Notes: generated by a model not told the origin, from the sequence alone. Numbered from the stretch's first letter, positions 1 to 9,762 are shown. The stretch is DNA of 64,000 nt from Deltaproteobacteria bacterium (GCA_007693595.1 REDI01000028.1:1-64000), one strand, 5' to 3'. A program made the numbers and translations.

Positions 1-1
1 G

Positions 2-480
2 ATCCCAGAGCCCGAGGTCGAGATCTCCTACGACCCCGAGAGCGGCTGGCCCGAGGCGCCGGTGTGTGACTGGTCGTGCGAAGCAGGCTTTGGCCTGTGG
101 GAGGGCGAGTGCCTGATGACCACCATGGTCGACTGCGACCCTGAAGGAGCACCCGAGAACGCCACGGCCGACCTCGTCGAAGTGTCCATCTCCTACGATG
201 AGGAGTCCGGCTGGCCCAATCCACCGCTCTGCGAGAACTGGACCTGCGATCCGGGCTTCGGCGACTGGAACAGCGAGTGCCTCTCCGAGACCACCACCGG
301 GTGCGTCGATGATCCCCCCGACAACGCGGAGACGACCGATCCGGATCAGATGGTCTCGATCATCTGGAGCGACGAGAGCGGCTGGTCCGATCCTGCGGTT
401 TGTGACTGGGAGTGCGTCGAGGATTTTCATCTCGACGAGATCGACCCCATCTGCGTCCAAGACGTCTCCATCGGCTCCTG
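2..480 (+). repeat. Three tandem 55-57-codon cysteine-rich repeats
   Basis: The isoleucine codon of the ISY/IIW anchor recurs at 23, 188 and 359, giving spacings of 165 and 171 bases. Each unit encodes SGW, then a C-x(2-4)-C pair, then an acidic stretch ending in cysteine. The first unit may be preceded by more copies outside the window. Confidence 0.75.
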
Positions 481-1363
481 CTGGGTCCAGTGGCCGCAAG
501 AGATCGACACCTGGCCGGGTGTCTCGACCGCCTTTTACGGGGTAGTCGAGGCCGGCGACGTACCCGTCGAGGAGGGGCGCACCCTAGGTCTTCGCGCCGA
601 GCTCTGCTGGTCCGCCGAGCCGATCTTCGAAGACACGTCCATCGAGTCACTCACCTGTGAACCAGGCGTCTACAACGTAGACGGAATGCCAGGCATGGGC
701 AACTACGAGTACGAGACCCGCGTCGCCTTCGAGGAACCAGGGCAGTTCGAGTACGTCTACGCCTTCTCGGGGGACGGCGGGGCGAGCTGGAAGCTGTGCG
801 ATCGCTCCGAGCGGCCGCCCGACGACCAGCCTCAGCTCGACGGTCCCGGTGAGCTGACGGTCTTCGTCGGACCACCCAACCACAACTTCGCGGAGTGGGA
901 CGACGAGGCGGATCGGCCGTTGGGCTGGTTCTTCTGGGAAGGGATGATCACCGAGCAGATCGTCCGCGAGAGCGACGACGATCCCCACATCTTCGTCGGC
1001 GACACCTCGGCCCGTGTCACGAGGGTCTCGGACGAGAACGAGGAAAATACGATGTGGTCGCCGGTCGTAGCGGTCGAGCCAGGCGAGCTCTTCCAGGCCA
1101 CGATGTGGTACTTCGACAACGACCCCACGGTCCGAGCAAACATCGCCTACGAGTTCCTTGACGAAGAGATGAACTTGGTAGATCGACGCTTCGTCCTGAG
1201 CTATACCTCGGACCAAGACCAATGGCAGACGAGGCAAACAGAGGCCGTGGCGCCCGAGGGAGCCGTCTTGCTCCGGATCGGGGGTAGACTCTACCGCCAG
1301 ACCAGCGAGTCACCCGTCGGGGGCCAGGTGATCATCGGGGCCGCCTCGATCGAGCGCCTCTGA
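2..1363 (+). CDS. Cysteine-rich repeat exported protein, 5'-truncated
   Basis: The frame is already open at base 2, so the true start is outside the window and the GTG at 62 is internal. The visible part has three tandem units of about 55 residues, each with an ISYDxESGW-like strand followed by four cysteines (CxW..C..GFG.W...C). A beta-sandwich-like region follows (around 'GSCWVQWP' to 'WKLCDRSE') with further cysteines. The last 155 residues resemble a carbohydrate-binding-like jelly roll ('GWFFWEG', 'RVTRVSDE', 'IGAASIERL'). The paired cysteines and acidic composition point to a secreted or surface protein. The biological role is unknown; binding to a surface polymer is inference only. The gene converges on the membrane-protein gene downstream. 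Confidence 0.75.
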   Translation: MPEPEVEISYDPESGWPEAPVCDWSCEAGFGLWEGECLMTTMVDCDPEGAPENATADLVEVSISYDEESGWPNPPLCENWTCDPGFGDWNSECLSETTTGCVDDPPDNAETTDPDQMVSIIWSDESGWSDPAVCDWECVEDFHLDEIDPICVQDVSIGSCWVQWPQEIDTWPGVSTAFYGVVEAGDVPVEEGRTLGLRAELCWSAEPIFEDTSIESLTCEPGVYNVDGMPGMGNYEYETRVAFEEPGQFEYVYAFSGDGGASWKLCDRSERPPDDQPQLDGPGELTVFVGPPNHNFAEWDDEADRPLGWFFWEGMITEQIVRESDDDPHIFVGDTSARVTRVSDENEENTMWSPVVAVEPGELFQATMWYFDNDPTVRANIAYEFLDEEMNLVDRRFVLSYTSDQDQWQTRQTEAVAPEGAVLLRIGGRLYRQTSESPVGGQVIIGAASIERL

Positions 1364-1391
1364 CGAGAGCTGTCGCGCTTGGCCCGGAGGC

Positions 1392-1410
1392 GCTACCGTC
1401 TGCCGGTGGC
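1392..1410. terminator. Hairpin between convergent genes
   Basis: GCTACCG (1392-1398) can pair with CGGTGGC (1404-1410) around a five-base loop, with one G-T pair. It lies in the 50-base gap between two converging genes, so it could end transcription from either side. There is no U-tract, so this is only a candidate. Confidence 0.3.
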
Positions 1411-1413
1411 CCC

Positions 1414-2220
1414 TTAGGCGCCGACCGGGACGGTGACCTCGGAGTCCCCCTCGGTCTCGGCGGGGAAGGCCACCCGATAGCAACGAACCATGAAGACGAT
1501 GGCGTACAGTGGCCCCAGCAGGGGGATCATGCCCGCTACCATGTTCGCGACAAAGCCTACGGCGAAGGTGGTGAGGACCCAGCCAGGCTGCTCGCGCAGG
1601 ATGCGGATGGATCGGGTCAGACCCTCGCGGATGGACTTTCCGTCGAGCTCGCAGGCGAAGGGGAACCACATCAGCAGGACGGCGGGGATCAGGGCCCCGA
1701 TGTAGCAGAAGAGCATGCCGACGAGGAGCGCGACGGAGAAGATGCCGTTCGAGAAGATATCTTTGGCAGGCTGTTCCCCCGCCTTCTTGAATACGGCTCC
1801 GAAGGAAGCCTCGGAGACCCCTCGGAGGTGCTCGTCGATCACCCGCAGGGTGCCACCGCTGATGGGGGCGACCACGAGGAGCAGACCTACGATGAGAATG
1901 CCGTAGAAGAGCACGAAGCTACCGATGAACATGAAGGTCGTGATCAGAGCCCCTATCGTCCCTGCCCCCCCGTCGCCGAGGAGGGGGTGAAGGACGGCAC
2001 CCACCGCCATACCCGTAGGAACGCTGCCGATCATACAACCATAGAGGCAGCAAATCGAGAGCGGCACGATGACGAACGACGCGACGAAGACCGAGAGCAC
2101 CTGGGCGAGGATGGCCATGAGGAGCGGGCCGACGTTGTCCATGAGCACGTTGATCGACTCGGTCGCGATCTCGACCGGAGACTGCAGCGCGCCATCGGGG
2201 GTGGGTGAGGCTGTTGACAT
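1414..2220 (-). CDS. Multi-pass inner-membrane protein
   Basis: A 268-residue protein with about five or six long hydrophobic segments, for example around residues 30-60, 85-115, 160-190 and 220-250. It has a short acidic N-terminal leader without a cleavable signal. Its general look, with helices separated by short loops and a 'GKSIREGLTRSIRILREQPG' cytoplasmic loop, recalls the DUF975/glycerophosphodiester-phosphodiesterase-associated membrane families, but I cannot assign it firmly. The start ATG at 2220 is preceded by AAGGAG at good spacing. It is transcribed divergently from the MscS-type channel gene and converges with the repeat-protein gene. No enzymatic motif is visible. Confidence 0.65.
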   Translation of the reverse strand: MSTASPTPDGALQSPVEIATESINVLMDNVGPLLMAILAQVLSVFVASFVIVPLSICCLYGCMIGSVPTGMAVGAVLHPLLGDGGAGTIGALITTFMFIGSFVLFYGILIVGLLLVVAPISGGTLRVIDEHLRGVSEASFGAVFKKAGEQPAKDIFSNGIFSVALLVGMLFCYIGALIPAVLLMWFPFACELDGKSIREGLTRSIRILREQPGWVLTTFAVGFVANMVAGMIPLLGPLYAIVFMVRCYRVAFPAETEGDSEVTVPVGA

Positions 2221-2326
2221 CGTGTGACTCCTTGAATGGGCGGCGGTCTAGCACAATGGGTGGAGTGTGGCCATTGCTACACGCAGATTTTCTTGGTGGC
2301 GCCCCGCCTCAGCTAGACTTTCCCGC

Positions 2327-3844
2327 ATGGTGCTCCTACTCCTTCTGCTCCGTCTCGAGCCCGCACTCGCCCTCGACCCCCCTCACGAAGATCTTGATGA
2401 GCCAGCCCACGAAGGGGGCTCTGACGATCACGAGGAGGGGATCGATCCCCGAACGCCTCAAGATCTGCGAACCGAGACGTACCTGCGCCGGATCTTCGCG
2501 CAGATCGAGGGCCTCTCTAGGGTCTCGGTCGAGGTGAGCGCTGGGGTGGCCCGTCTGACGGGAAGCGTCCAACGCATCGACGACCGCGAGGCTGCGAAGG
2601 CGATCGCCGCGAAGCCCTCCTGGATCGTCTGGGTCGACGACCAGCTCGAGATGGACCTCCCGGAGGAACCTCCGGTGCCCGCGCCGGACATCGCGCTCCA
2701 GAAGCGCCTTTCGGGCCTATTTGCGGAGGTCGAAGCCCTGCGAGAGATACAGGTTGAGGTTCGCAACGGCGTGGTCCGACTCCGTGGGGAGGTCCCCTCT
2801 CTCGACGACCAGAAGGCGGCGATCGCCCTCGCCGAGCGCACCCAGGGGGTGATCTTCGTCGATGACGCCCTGATGGTCGCGACCTCGGTCGAGAAGCGGG
2901 TCGCCCCGGCGGTCAAGGCCCTCCAGACCCGCGCGCGCGACCTCTACTCCCGCCTCCCGCTCTTCGGGATCGGGCTGATCCTATTGGTGCTGTTCTGGTA
3001 TGGAAGTCGATGGATCTCTTCGTTGATCTTCACTCGTCGGTGGACCAAAGAGCGCCCGCTCATGATCGGGCTCTTTCAGGGGTCAACCCGAGTCGGGATC
3101 TTCCTGCTCGGGCTGGTCCTGGTGCTCGATCTGCTCGACCTGACCACGATCGTCGGCGCGATGCTCGGCACGGCGGGCATCCTGGGCGTCGCGCTGGGCT
3201 TCGCGTTCCGCGACATCGTCGAGAACTATCTCGCGAGCATTATCCTCACGGTTCGTCAGCCCTTCGCTCGCGGGGACACCATCGAGGTCGCGGGGCAGAC
3301 GGGGAGGGTGCTTCGGCTCACCCTGCGCGAGACCGTGCTCGTCACGGCCGATGGCAACCATCTTCGGGTGCCCAACGCCACGGTCTTCAAGAGCGTGATG
3401 CAGAACTTCTCGACCAACCCCCTCCGGCGCTTCCGCTTCACCGTCAGCGTCGCCGCCGACCAACCGCTCGACGCGGTGCTCACGATCATCCGCGACACCC
3501 TCCGTGGCGTCGAGGGGGTGCTCGACGATCCCGCCGCCTCGGTTTCGGTAGATGCTCTGACCGACAGCGGAGTCACCCTCTCGGTCGCCGCGTGGGTCAA
3601 CCAGCGTGAGACCGCGTTTGGCGCGGTTCGAACCCGCGCCATCAAGCGGGTGAAGGCAGCGTTGGACGCTGGGGGCATCCATCGGCCCGAGTCTCAGGTG
3701 AGGGTCTATGCCGGGGAGCGCGATCGGTACGCCAGGACCGCGCCACCGCCGAGCTCCACAGAACCCATCGACATCCTCGAAGACAAAGAAGAGCCCTTCC
3801 TGACGGACCGGGAGGACGAGCACGAGAGCAACCTTCTCCGCTGA
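2327..3844 (+). CDS. Mechanosensitive channel (MscS family) with two BON domains
   Basis: MscS-type channels open under membrane tension and release solutes during osmotic downshock. The ATG at 2327 gives a signal peptide (MVLLLLLLRLEPALA); the frame extends upstream to a GTG at 2267, but that start would put 20 basic residues before the signal. Two BON modules follow at about residues 45-110 and 120-185 ('VSVEVSAGVARLTGSV', 'IQVEVRNGVVRLRGEV'). Then come three membrane segments, the last being the pore helix ('GTAGILGVALGFAFRD'), and the MscS beta domain with 'QPFARGDTIEV' and 'VPNATVF'. BON domains usually bind membranes or polymers, so they may anchor the channel to the envelope; this is inference. 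The length of 505 residues is longer than plain MscS (about 286). Confidence 0.92.
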   Translation: MVLLLLLLRLEPALALDPPHEDLDEPAHEGGSDDHEEGIDPRTPQDLRTETYLRRIFAQIEGLSRVSVEVSAGVARLTGSVQRIDDREAAKAIAAKPSWIVWVDDQLEMDLPEEPPVPAPDIALQKRLSGLFAEVEALREIQVEVRNGVVRLRGEVPSLDDQKAAIALAERTQGVIFVDDALMVATSVEKRVAPAVKALQTRARDLYSRLPLFGIGLILLVLFWYGSRWISSLIFTRRWTKERPLMIGLFQGSTRVGIFLLGLVLVLDLLDLTTIVGAMLGTAGILGVALGFAFRDIVENYLASIILTVRQPFARGDTIEVAGQTGRVLRLTLRETVLVTADGNHLRVPNATVFKSVMQNFSTNPLRRFRFTVSVAADQPLDAVLTIIRDTLRGVEGVLDDPAASVSVDALTDSGVTLSVAAWVNQRETAFGAVRTRAIKRVKAALDAGGIHRPESQVRVYAGERDRYARTAPPPSSTEPIDILEDKEEPFLTDREDEHESNLLR

Positions 3845-3933
3845 GCCTGCTCTGAGCGGCTCTCCTTGGCGATGGCTGCCGAAGGTGGCGTGAGGGGTTG
3901 AGCGGGGTAGAGGAGGGGTCCTCTGGAGGAACT

Positions 3934-4383
3934 GTGCGTCTTGTCTTGTTCGTTGTCGCGCTCCTGAGCGGGTGTGGATGGTTCACTACCGCACCACCCC
4001 AAGAGCCGGAGCCGCCCGCGCAGCTCTCCTCGATGGACCGCGGGGCGGGGCCGCCCTCCCACTGGCTCCACGTGCCCGACATCGCCATGTGCTCACGGTG
4101 CATCTTCGAGGTCCGCGGTGGCCTCAAGAAGACCACCGGCGTCCAGAGGCAGAACATCGACGCGCAGACCGGGCTGATTCGAGTCTACCACGACGGCGAG
4201 ACCCGCGGCGAGACCCTGGTGAGCGTCGCCGAGAGCTTCGGCTACTCGGCCCGGATCGTACCCGAGAGTGAGGCGCGCAAGATCTTCTCTAAGAACCGTA
4301 AGAACTCGCCCACCGATCGTCCTGACGACGCCCCCTCCGCGCCGACATCTTCCGAGCCGACCCCTCCCTCCGACTCCCCCTGA
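3934..4383 (+). CDS. Lipoprotein with heavy-metal-associated (HMA) domain
   Basis: The GTG at 3934, just after GGAGGA, gives a lipoprotein signal (MRLVLFVVALLSGC). A linker is followed by an HMA-like ferredoxin fold at about residues 55-115 of 149. Its metal-binding loop reads MCSRCIFEV, close to the MxCxxC loop of MerP and CopZ, followed by 'GVQRQNIDAQTGLIRVYHDG'. The C-terminal 35 residues are rich in Ser, Pro and Asp and probably disordered. HMA domains bind Cu(I), Zn or Hg through the two cysteines; placing one on a lipid-anchored envelope protein suggests metal delivery or capture outside the cytoplasm. The gene sits between the BON-MscS gene and the prolyl oligopeptidase gene on the same strand. 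Confidence 0.8.
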   Translation: MRLVLFVVALLSGCGWFTTAPPQEPEPPAQLSSMDRGAGPPSHWLHVPDIAMCSRCIFEVRGGLKKTTGVQRQNIDAQTGLIRVYHDGETRGETLVSVAESFGYSARIVPESEARKIFSKNRKNSPTDRPDDAPSAPTSSEPTPPSDSP

Positions 4384-4405
4384 GTCTTCTCCCTCTGGAG
4401 CCCTC

Positions 4406-6538
4406 ATGGCAAGCCCTAAGACTTCCGCCAGCCTCCTCGCGGCCCTGCTGGCCACCTCCCCGGCCCACGCCAACGACGACGATCCCCGGATCTGGCTCGA
4501 AGAGGTCAAGGGCGAGCGGGCGATGGAATGGGTGGAGCAGCAGAATGAGCGCTCCACCTCCACCCTGACTCAGGACCCCTCCTTCGAAGAGATCCGCGCC
4601 CGCCTACTTCAGGCCTACGACAGCGACGATCGGATCCCGACCGTCTCCAAGCGAGGGCACTTCCTCTACAACTTCTGGCGCGATGCCCAACACCCTCGGG
4701 GGGTGTGGCGGCGGACCACCCTCGAAGAGTACCGCCGAGACACCCCGAGCTGGGAGGTCCTGCTCGACCTCGACGCCCTGGCTGAGCGTGAGGCCGAGAA
4801 CTGGGTGTGGTCGGGGAGCACCTGCCTGCCCCCTGATTACGAGCGGTGCCTGATCCAGCTCTCGAAGGGCGGCGCGGACGCCACCGTGGTCCGAGAGTAC
4901 GACATCGCGACCCGCTCCTTCATCGAAGGCGGCTTCGAGCTCCCCGAGGCCAAGTCTCGCGTGTCGTGGATCGACCGCGACACGCTCTTCGTCGCGACCG
5001 ACTTCGGCCAGGGCTCCATGACGACCTCGGGCTACCCGCGCGTGGTCAAGGTCTGGAGCCGGGGTACGCCGATCGAACAGGCAGAGAAGCTCTTCGAAGG
5101 TGCGGAGCCCGACGTGGCCGTCGGGGCCTATCGCGACCACACCAAGGGCTTTGAGCGCGACATCATCTACCGGGCCATCACCTTTTACACCAACGAGACC
5201 TGGCTTCGCGACAAGAAGGGTGCCTTGGTCCGGCTCGAGAAGCCCGACAGCGCCAAAGTCTCTTTCTGGAGAGACTACGCGCTTTTCGAGCTGCGCGATG
5301 ACTGGGATCTCAGCGGGCGAACCTTCAAGAAGGGATCGCTGCTCGCCGCGCCCCTCAAGCGTTGGCTCAGAGGCCGACGCGACGTGCAGGTCCTCTTCGA
5401 GCCCACGCCCACGACCTCGCTCACGAGCTTCTCGGGCACGCGGAACCACCTGCTCGTCAACAGCCTCGACAACGTCCAGAGCCGGATCGAGGTCCTCACC
5501 CCCGGCAAGAAGGGCTGGTCCCGCGAGGCCCTCCCTGGCTTGCTGGAGCTCGGGCAGGTCTCGGCGAGCGCGGTCGATCCCGATGATAGCGACGCCTACT
5601 GGCTCAACCTCACCGGCTTCCTCACCCCGAGCACGCTCTCGTATGGGGTGATCGGGCAAGGCCAGGCCGAGCCTCTCAAGCAACTCCCGACCTTCTTCCG
5701 CGCCGAGGGGCTCGCGGTCTCACAGCACTTCGCCACCTCCAAAGATGGCACGAAGGTTCCTTATTTTCAGATCGCACCCGAGGGCCTCCCCCTCGACGGT
5801 TCGAGCCCCACCTTGCTCTACGGCTACGGCGGCTTCGAGGTCTCGCTCCTCCCAAGCTACAACGCCACCAACGGCATCGGCTGGATCGAGCGGGGTGGGG
5901 TCTACGTACTCGCCAACATCCGTGGTGGAGGCGAGTTCGGCCCCCGGTGGCACCAGGCAGCGCTCAAGCAGAACCGCCACCGCGCCTACGAAGACTTCGC
6001 CGCCATCGCCAGAGATCTGGTGGAGCGAAAGGTGACCTCTCCCGAGAAGCTCGGGACGCGCGGCGGGTCGAACGGCGGGCTGCTCATGGGCAATATGTAT
6101 ACGCTGTACCCAGAGCTGTTCGGTGCGGTGGTCTGCCAAGTCCCGCTGCTCGATATGCGGCGCTATCACCTGCTGCTCGCGGGCCCCTCGTGGATGGGCG
6201 AGTACGGAGATCCCGAGGATCCCGAGCAGTGGTCTTTCATCAAGACCTTCTCGCCCTACCACAACGTGGGTCAGGCCGAGTTTCCCCCCATGCTGATCAC
6301 CACCTCGACGCTCGACGATCGTGTGCACCCTGGTCACGCCCGCAAGATGGCTCACCTGCTGCTGGAGCGCGACGAGGACGTCCTCTACTACGAGAACATC
6401 GAGGGAGGTCACGGGGGGGCGGCGAATAATGAGCAGTCCGCCCACATGAACGCGTTGGCCTTTACCTTCCTTTGGCGCAGCCTCTCCGAAGCGGAACAGG
6501 TGCCCGAGTCCACCGGCGAGGGCGAATCGAGGCCCTAG
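4406..6538 (+). CDS. Prolyl oligopeptidase, S9A family, exported
   Basis: This serine peptidase family cleaves short peptides after proline. The ATG at 4406, preceded by TGGAG, yields a signal peptide (MASPKTSASLLAALLATSPAHA), so the 710-residue enzyme probably acts in the periplasm. The N-terminal part is a seven-bladed propeller gating the active site ('DDPRIWLEEVKGERAMEWV', 'VWRRTTLEEY'). The C-terminal alpha/beta hydrolase domain has the nucleophile Ser555 in GGSNGG, Asp638 in DDRVHPGH and His669 in GGHGG. 'VLANIRGGGEFGPRWH' is the typical S9A segment. All catalytic residues are present and the length is normal. The upstream frame to 4268 is overlap with the lipoprotein gene and not used. 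Confidence 0.95.
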   Translation: MASPKTSASLLAALLATSPAHANDDDPRIWLEEVKGERAMEWVEQQNERSTSTLTQDPSFEEIRARLLQAYDSDDRIPTVSKRGHFLYNFWRDAQHPRGVWRRTTLEEYRRDTPSWEVLLDLDALAEREAENWVWSGSTCLPPDYERCLIQLSKGGADATVVREYDIATRSFIEGGFELPEAKSRVSWIDRDTLFVATDFGQGSMTTSGYPRVVKVWSRGTPIEQAEKLFEGAEPDVAVGAYRDHTKGFERDIIYRAITFYTNETWLRDKKGALVRLEKPDSAKVSFWRDYALFELRDDWDLSGRTFKKGSLLAAPLKRWLRGRRDVQVLFEPTPTTSLTSFSGTRNHLLVNSLDNVQSRIEVLTPGKKGWSREALPGLLELGQVSASAVDPDDSDAYWLNLTGFLTPSTLSYGVIGQGQAEPLKQLPTFFRAEGLAVSQHFATSKDGTKVPYFQIAPEGLPLDGSSPTLLYGYGGFEVSLLPSYNATNGIGWIERGGVYVLANIRGGGEFGPRWHQAALKQNRHRAYEDFAAIARDLVERKVTSPEKLGTRGGSNGGLLMGNMYTLYPELFGAVVCQVPLLDMRRYHLLLAGPSWMGEYGDPEDPEQWSFIKTFSPYHNVGQAEFPPMLITTSTLDDRVHPGHARKMAHLLLERDEDVLYYENIEGGHGGAANNEQSAHMNALAFTFLWRSLSEAEQVPESTGEGESRP

Positions 6539-6546
6539 CCCCGTGC

Positions 6547-8523
6547 CTACCGGCCCTTGCGCCGACCCCGGAACCGCTTGCGCCACGGGCGCTTCTCTTC
6601 GGGCGGGATGAGGTGGACCGGCGACTTGCCTATTAGATCCTCACGCCCAGCCTCGCGGAGGGCCTCACGGGCCAGCTCGTGCTGGGAGGGATCCCAGTAG
6701 AGGAGCAGCGACTTCTGGAGCTTCTTCTCGCGCAGGCCGCGCGCGACGTGCACCGGCTGCCCGTCGAGGGGGTCGATTCCCGTGAAATACATGGCGGAAG
6801 CCACGCTCATGGGAGTCGGGATGAAGTCTTGTACCTGACGCGGCTTGTAGCCTTCCTTCTTGAGCCAGAGGGCCAGCTCGATCATGTCGTCGAGGGTGCA
6901 GCCAGGGTGTCCGCTGATGAAGTAGGGGATCTCGTACTGCTCTTTGCCCGCGTTGTTCGAGGCGCACTGGAACATCTCGGTGAAGCGCTCGTAAGCCTTG
7001 ACCGGAGGTTTCTTCATGCGCTTGAGCACGCCGGGCGCGACGTGCTCGGGAGCGACCGAGAGGTGGCCCCCGACGTGGTGATGCGCGAGCTCCTCGACGT
7101 ATTCGGGGCTGCGTTCTGCCAGATCGGTACGTACCCCCGAGGCGATAAAGACATTCTTCACGCCCTCCTCGGCCCGGGCTTGCTTCATGACGTCGATGAC
7201 CGGGCCGTGGTCGGTGCCCAGGTTCGGGCAGATGAAGGGATGGACGCACGAGAGCCGGCGGCACTTGGACTCCGCCTTCTCGCTCGTGCAGCGCATCTTG
7301 TACATGTTCGCAGTGGGTCCCCCTAGATCGGTGATCGTGCCCCGAAAGTCGCCCATGCGACGGATGGCGCGGATCTCGCGGAGGACCGAGGCGGAGGAGC
7401 GGCTCTGGATCACCCGCCCTTCGTGCTCGGTGATGGAGCAAAAGGTGCAGCCACCGAAGCACCCACGCATCAGCACGACCGAGTGTTTGACGGTCTCGAA
7501 GGCGGGGATCTGTTCGGTGTATCGCGGGTGGGGCGCGCGGTTGAACGGTAGATCGTAGAGCTCGTCCATCGAGACACTCGACGAGGCTCCGCTGCCCGTA
7601 TCGTCGTCCAAGGGTAGGGCAGGGGGGTTGTAGTAGACGCAGCGGTCGCCGTGAGGTTGCAAGAGCGCACGGGCGTTCTTGGGGTTGGTCTCGAGCTGAA
7701 AGGCCTTGGCCATCTTGGCATAGGCCACCTTATCGCTTCGAACCTGCTCGTAGCTTGGAAGCAGAAGCGGCTTGCCGTCGCGGATCTTGGCGGAGGTGTC
7801 GGCAAGCGCAGCCTCCGTCTGCACCTTGTTCAGCATATAGGCGGTACCGCGCACATCGCGGAGCTCGCTGATGGGCTCCCCCTCATCGAGTCGGCGCGCG
7901 ATCTCGAGGATGGGTCGCTCCCCCATGCCGAAGACGAGCATGTCCGCCTTGCTGTCGACCAGAATCGAGCGACGCACCTTGTCGGACCAGTAGTCGTAGT
8001 GAGCGATCCGACGGAGGCTCGCCTCGATCCCGCCGAGGATGATCGGGACGTTCTTGTAGGCCTCGCGACAGCGCTGCGCGTAGACGATGGTGGCCCGATC
8101 CGGACGGGCCCCCGTGGCTCCGCCCGGGCTGTATTGGTCTTCGGAGCGGTTCTTTTTTTGAGCCGTGAGGCGGTTGAGCATGGAGTCGAGATTGCCCGCC
8201 GAGATCCCGAAGAAGAGGCGAGGCGGACCGAGAGCCTTGAAGGGCTCGGCGGACTGCCAGTCGGGCTGTGGGAGGAGGCCGACCCGGTAGCCCCGGCCCT
8301 CGAGGAAGCGGGCGATGAGCACCGGCCCGAAGGCCGGGTGGTCGACGTAGGCGTCGCCGCTGACGATGATGATGTCGACCTGATCCCAGCCCCTCGCTCT
8401 GAGATCCGCCTGGCAGGTGGGCAGAAAGGGGTGGTCATAGGTGCCGTGTTCGCCGGTCGGCTCAGGCGCGGGCTTGTCGCCCGTGTTCGCGAAGCGGCTG
8501 CCATGAACGTCGCCCATTCCCAT
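6547..8523 (-). CDS. ygiQ: YgiQ family radical SAM protein
   Basis: A 658-residue member of the UPF0313/YgiQ family of radical SAM proteins, whose substrate is not established. The N-terminal half is the conserved YgiQ domain ('[17 protein letters not shown]', '[13 protein letters not shown]'-like region, '[16 protein letters not shown]'-like region). The radical SAM cluster motif is in '[16 protein letters not shown]' (CxxxCxxC). The C-terminus carries '[10 protein letters not shown]' and ends in a very basic tail ('[15 protein letters not shown]'). The ATG at 8523 is preceded by GAGGAGG at six bases. It ends nine bases from the oppositely oriented prolyl oligopeptidase gene. Confidence 0.93.
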   Translation of the reverse strand: MGMGDVHGSRFANTGDKPAPEPTGEHGTYDHPFLPTCQADLRARGWDQVDIIIVSGDAYVDHPAFGPVLIARFLEGRGYRVGLLPQPDWQSAEPFKALGPPRLFFGISAGNLDSMLNRLTAQKKNRSEDQYSPGGATGARPDRATIVYAQRCREAYKNVPIILGGIEASLRRIAHYDYWSDKVRRSILVDSKADMLVFGMGERPILEIARRLDEGEPISELRDVRGTAYMLNKVQTEAALADTSAKIRDGKPLLLPSYEQVRSDKVAYAKMAKAFQLETNPKNARALLQPHGDRCVYYNPPALPLDDDTGSGASSSVSMDELYDLPFNRAPHPRYTEQIPAFETVKHSVVLMRGCFGGCTFCSITEHEGRVIQSRSSASVLREIRAIRRMGDFRGTITDLGGPTANMYKMRCTSEKAESKCRRLSCVHPFICPNLGTDHGPVIDVMKQARAEEGVKNVFIASGVRTDLAERSPEYVEELAHHHVGGHLSVAPEHVAPGVLKRMKKPPVKAYERFTEMFQCASNNAGKEQYEIPYFISGHPGCTLDDMIELALWLKKEGYKPRQVQDFIPTPMSVASAMYFTGIDPLDGQPVHVARGLREKKLQKSLLLYWDPSQHELAREALREAGREDLIGKSPVHLIPPEEKRPWRKRFRGRRKGR

Positions 8524-8589
8524 CCGGTCCTCCTCTCGAGCGAGGCCTGTATCCTGAGATTCGTAAGGGCGCGAAGATTGTCCAGATCC

Positions 8590-9756
8590 TCAGGGGGTGA
8601 GCCACCGCACCAAGAAGGCGACAGAGATCCCGAGGTAGTTGCCCAACGCCAGCCCCACGAGCCCCGCGGTCACGCCGCTCACGAGGATCTCGCGGTTCTT
8701 CAACGCGCGGGCCACCGGCGGGATGAAGGGGGGACCGTAGAGCGCCGCGACCGACGTGATGACCGTCGTGTCGCGGTCCACCCGGAAGAGCCAGCACAAA
8801 GCGGCGTGCAGCGCCACGGCGAGGAAGACGACCAGCGTCGTGTAGCCCAGCAGGACGGGATCCGCGCCGAGCACTCGCCTCCAGGTGGCGAGCGTCCCGA
8901 TCGCCACGCAGAAGACCAGGAGCAGGTAGTCACCGACCGCGTAAAGCCCCGGAAAACATCGTATCTTCTTGATGAAGGACGCCCCGATCGCCACGGTGGT
9001 CGCGCCGATGATCGCGGTGGGCTCCTCGAGCGCAGGCTGGATGAGGGCGATGAGCTGACTCAGCCCGATGCCCGGCAGCACCAGACCGAGCCCGATCCCG
9101 AAGCTCACGACGACCGAGCCGATCCCCGTAGGCCCGGGAGGCTCGCGCATCGGGGCCTCCCCGGGGCTCAGACCTCCTTGAAACGGCCTGAGGAATCGTC
9201 CGTAGATCCAAGGTCCAACACTCAAAAGCACCAGGAACCAGACGCCCGTTACCACCACGTCGCTGGTGTGCACCACCCCCCATGTGACCGAGTCGACCTC
9301 GAGCGCGCGGCCGATAGCAGCCAGGTTGACCGTTCCTCCGCTGTAGACACCGACCAGCATGCCGCTGACCTTCCACAGCTCGGGGTGCACGCCCCGAAAG
9401 GCGAGCGCACACCCCGTGGCCACGATCATGATCGATGCGATGGATAAGGCTGAGCCGAGGAGCGTGACCGGCGCAAGCCTGAGCCAGCGCATGAAGTCGG
9501 TCGAGGCGATGAGCAGCCCGAGCGCGAGCATCACCGCCACGCCGGCGATCAGGTTGATGTTCTCTTCGGCAGGGGCGAGCTCGCCCGCGACCTCGGCCCC
9601 CGCATCGAAGCCCAGCGCGTTGCCCGCCCCGATCCCGATGACGTAGCAAAGGATGACCGGACTGATCGCCCGAAGGACCCCGCTGCGCCGACAGCCCCAG
9701 AGCACCAAGCCAGGCACGCCCAGGACGAGGCCGAGCTGTGCGGCGAGGGTCCACAC
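8590..9756 (-). CDS. DUF819 family membrane protein
   Basis: A 388-residue polytopic protein with about ten hydrophobic segments, matching the DUF819 (YjcL-like) family in features such as 'GVYSGGTVNLAAIGRAL' and 'GASFIKKIRCFPGLYAVGDYLLLVFCVAIG'. Members are predicted integral membrane transport-like proteins with no proven substrate. The start is a GTG at 9756 with no clear ribosome site, only six bases after the stop of the upstream hydrolase gene, so translation is probably coupled. The cytoplasmic loops are short, except for about 20 residues near 'FLRPFQGGLSPGEAPMREPP'. Confidence 0.85.
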   Translation of the reverse strand: MWTLAAQLGLVLGVPGLVLWGCRRSGVLRAISPVILCYVIGIGAGNALGFDAGAEVAGELAPAEENINLIAGVAVMLALGLLIASTDFMRWLRLAPVTLLGSALSIASIMIVATGCALAFRGVHPELWKVSGMLVGVYSGGTVNLAAIGRALEVDSVTWGVVHTSDVVVTGVWFLVLLSVGPWIYGRFLRPFQGGLSPGEAPMREPPGPTGIGSVVVSFGIGLGLVLPGIGLSQLIALIQPALEEPTAIIGATTVAIGASFIKKIRCFPGLYAVGDYLLLVFCVAIGTLATWRRVLGADPVLLGYTTLVVFLAVALHAALCWLFRVDRDTTVITSVAALYGPPFIPPVARALKNREILVSGVTAGLVGLALGNYLGISVAFLVRWLTP

Positions 9757-9762
9757 GGAGCG

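Noticed and set aside
2267-2326. Upstream GTG start for the MscS-type gene
   Set aside because: It would place twenty residues with several arginines before the clear signal peptide that starts at 2327.
3621-3640. T-arm-like palindrome resembling a tRNA end
   Set aside because: It lies inside the MscS coding region and no acceptor or anticodon arms can be formed around it.
7651-9447. Open frame of 598 codons on the plus strand opposite ygiQ and the DUF819 gene
   Set aside because: It spans two real genes on the other strand, matches no family and has composition typical of an antisense shadow.
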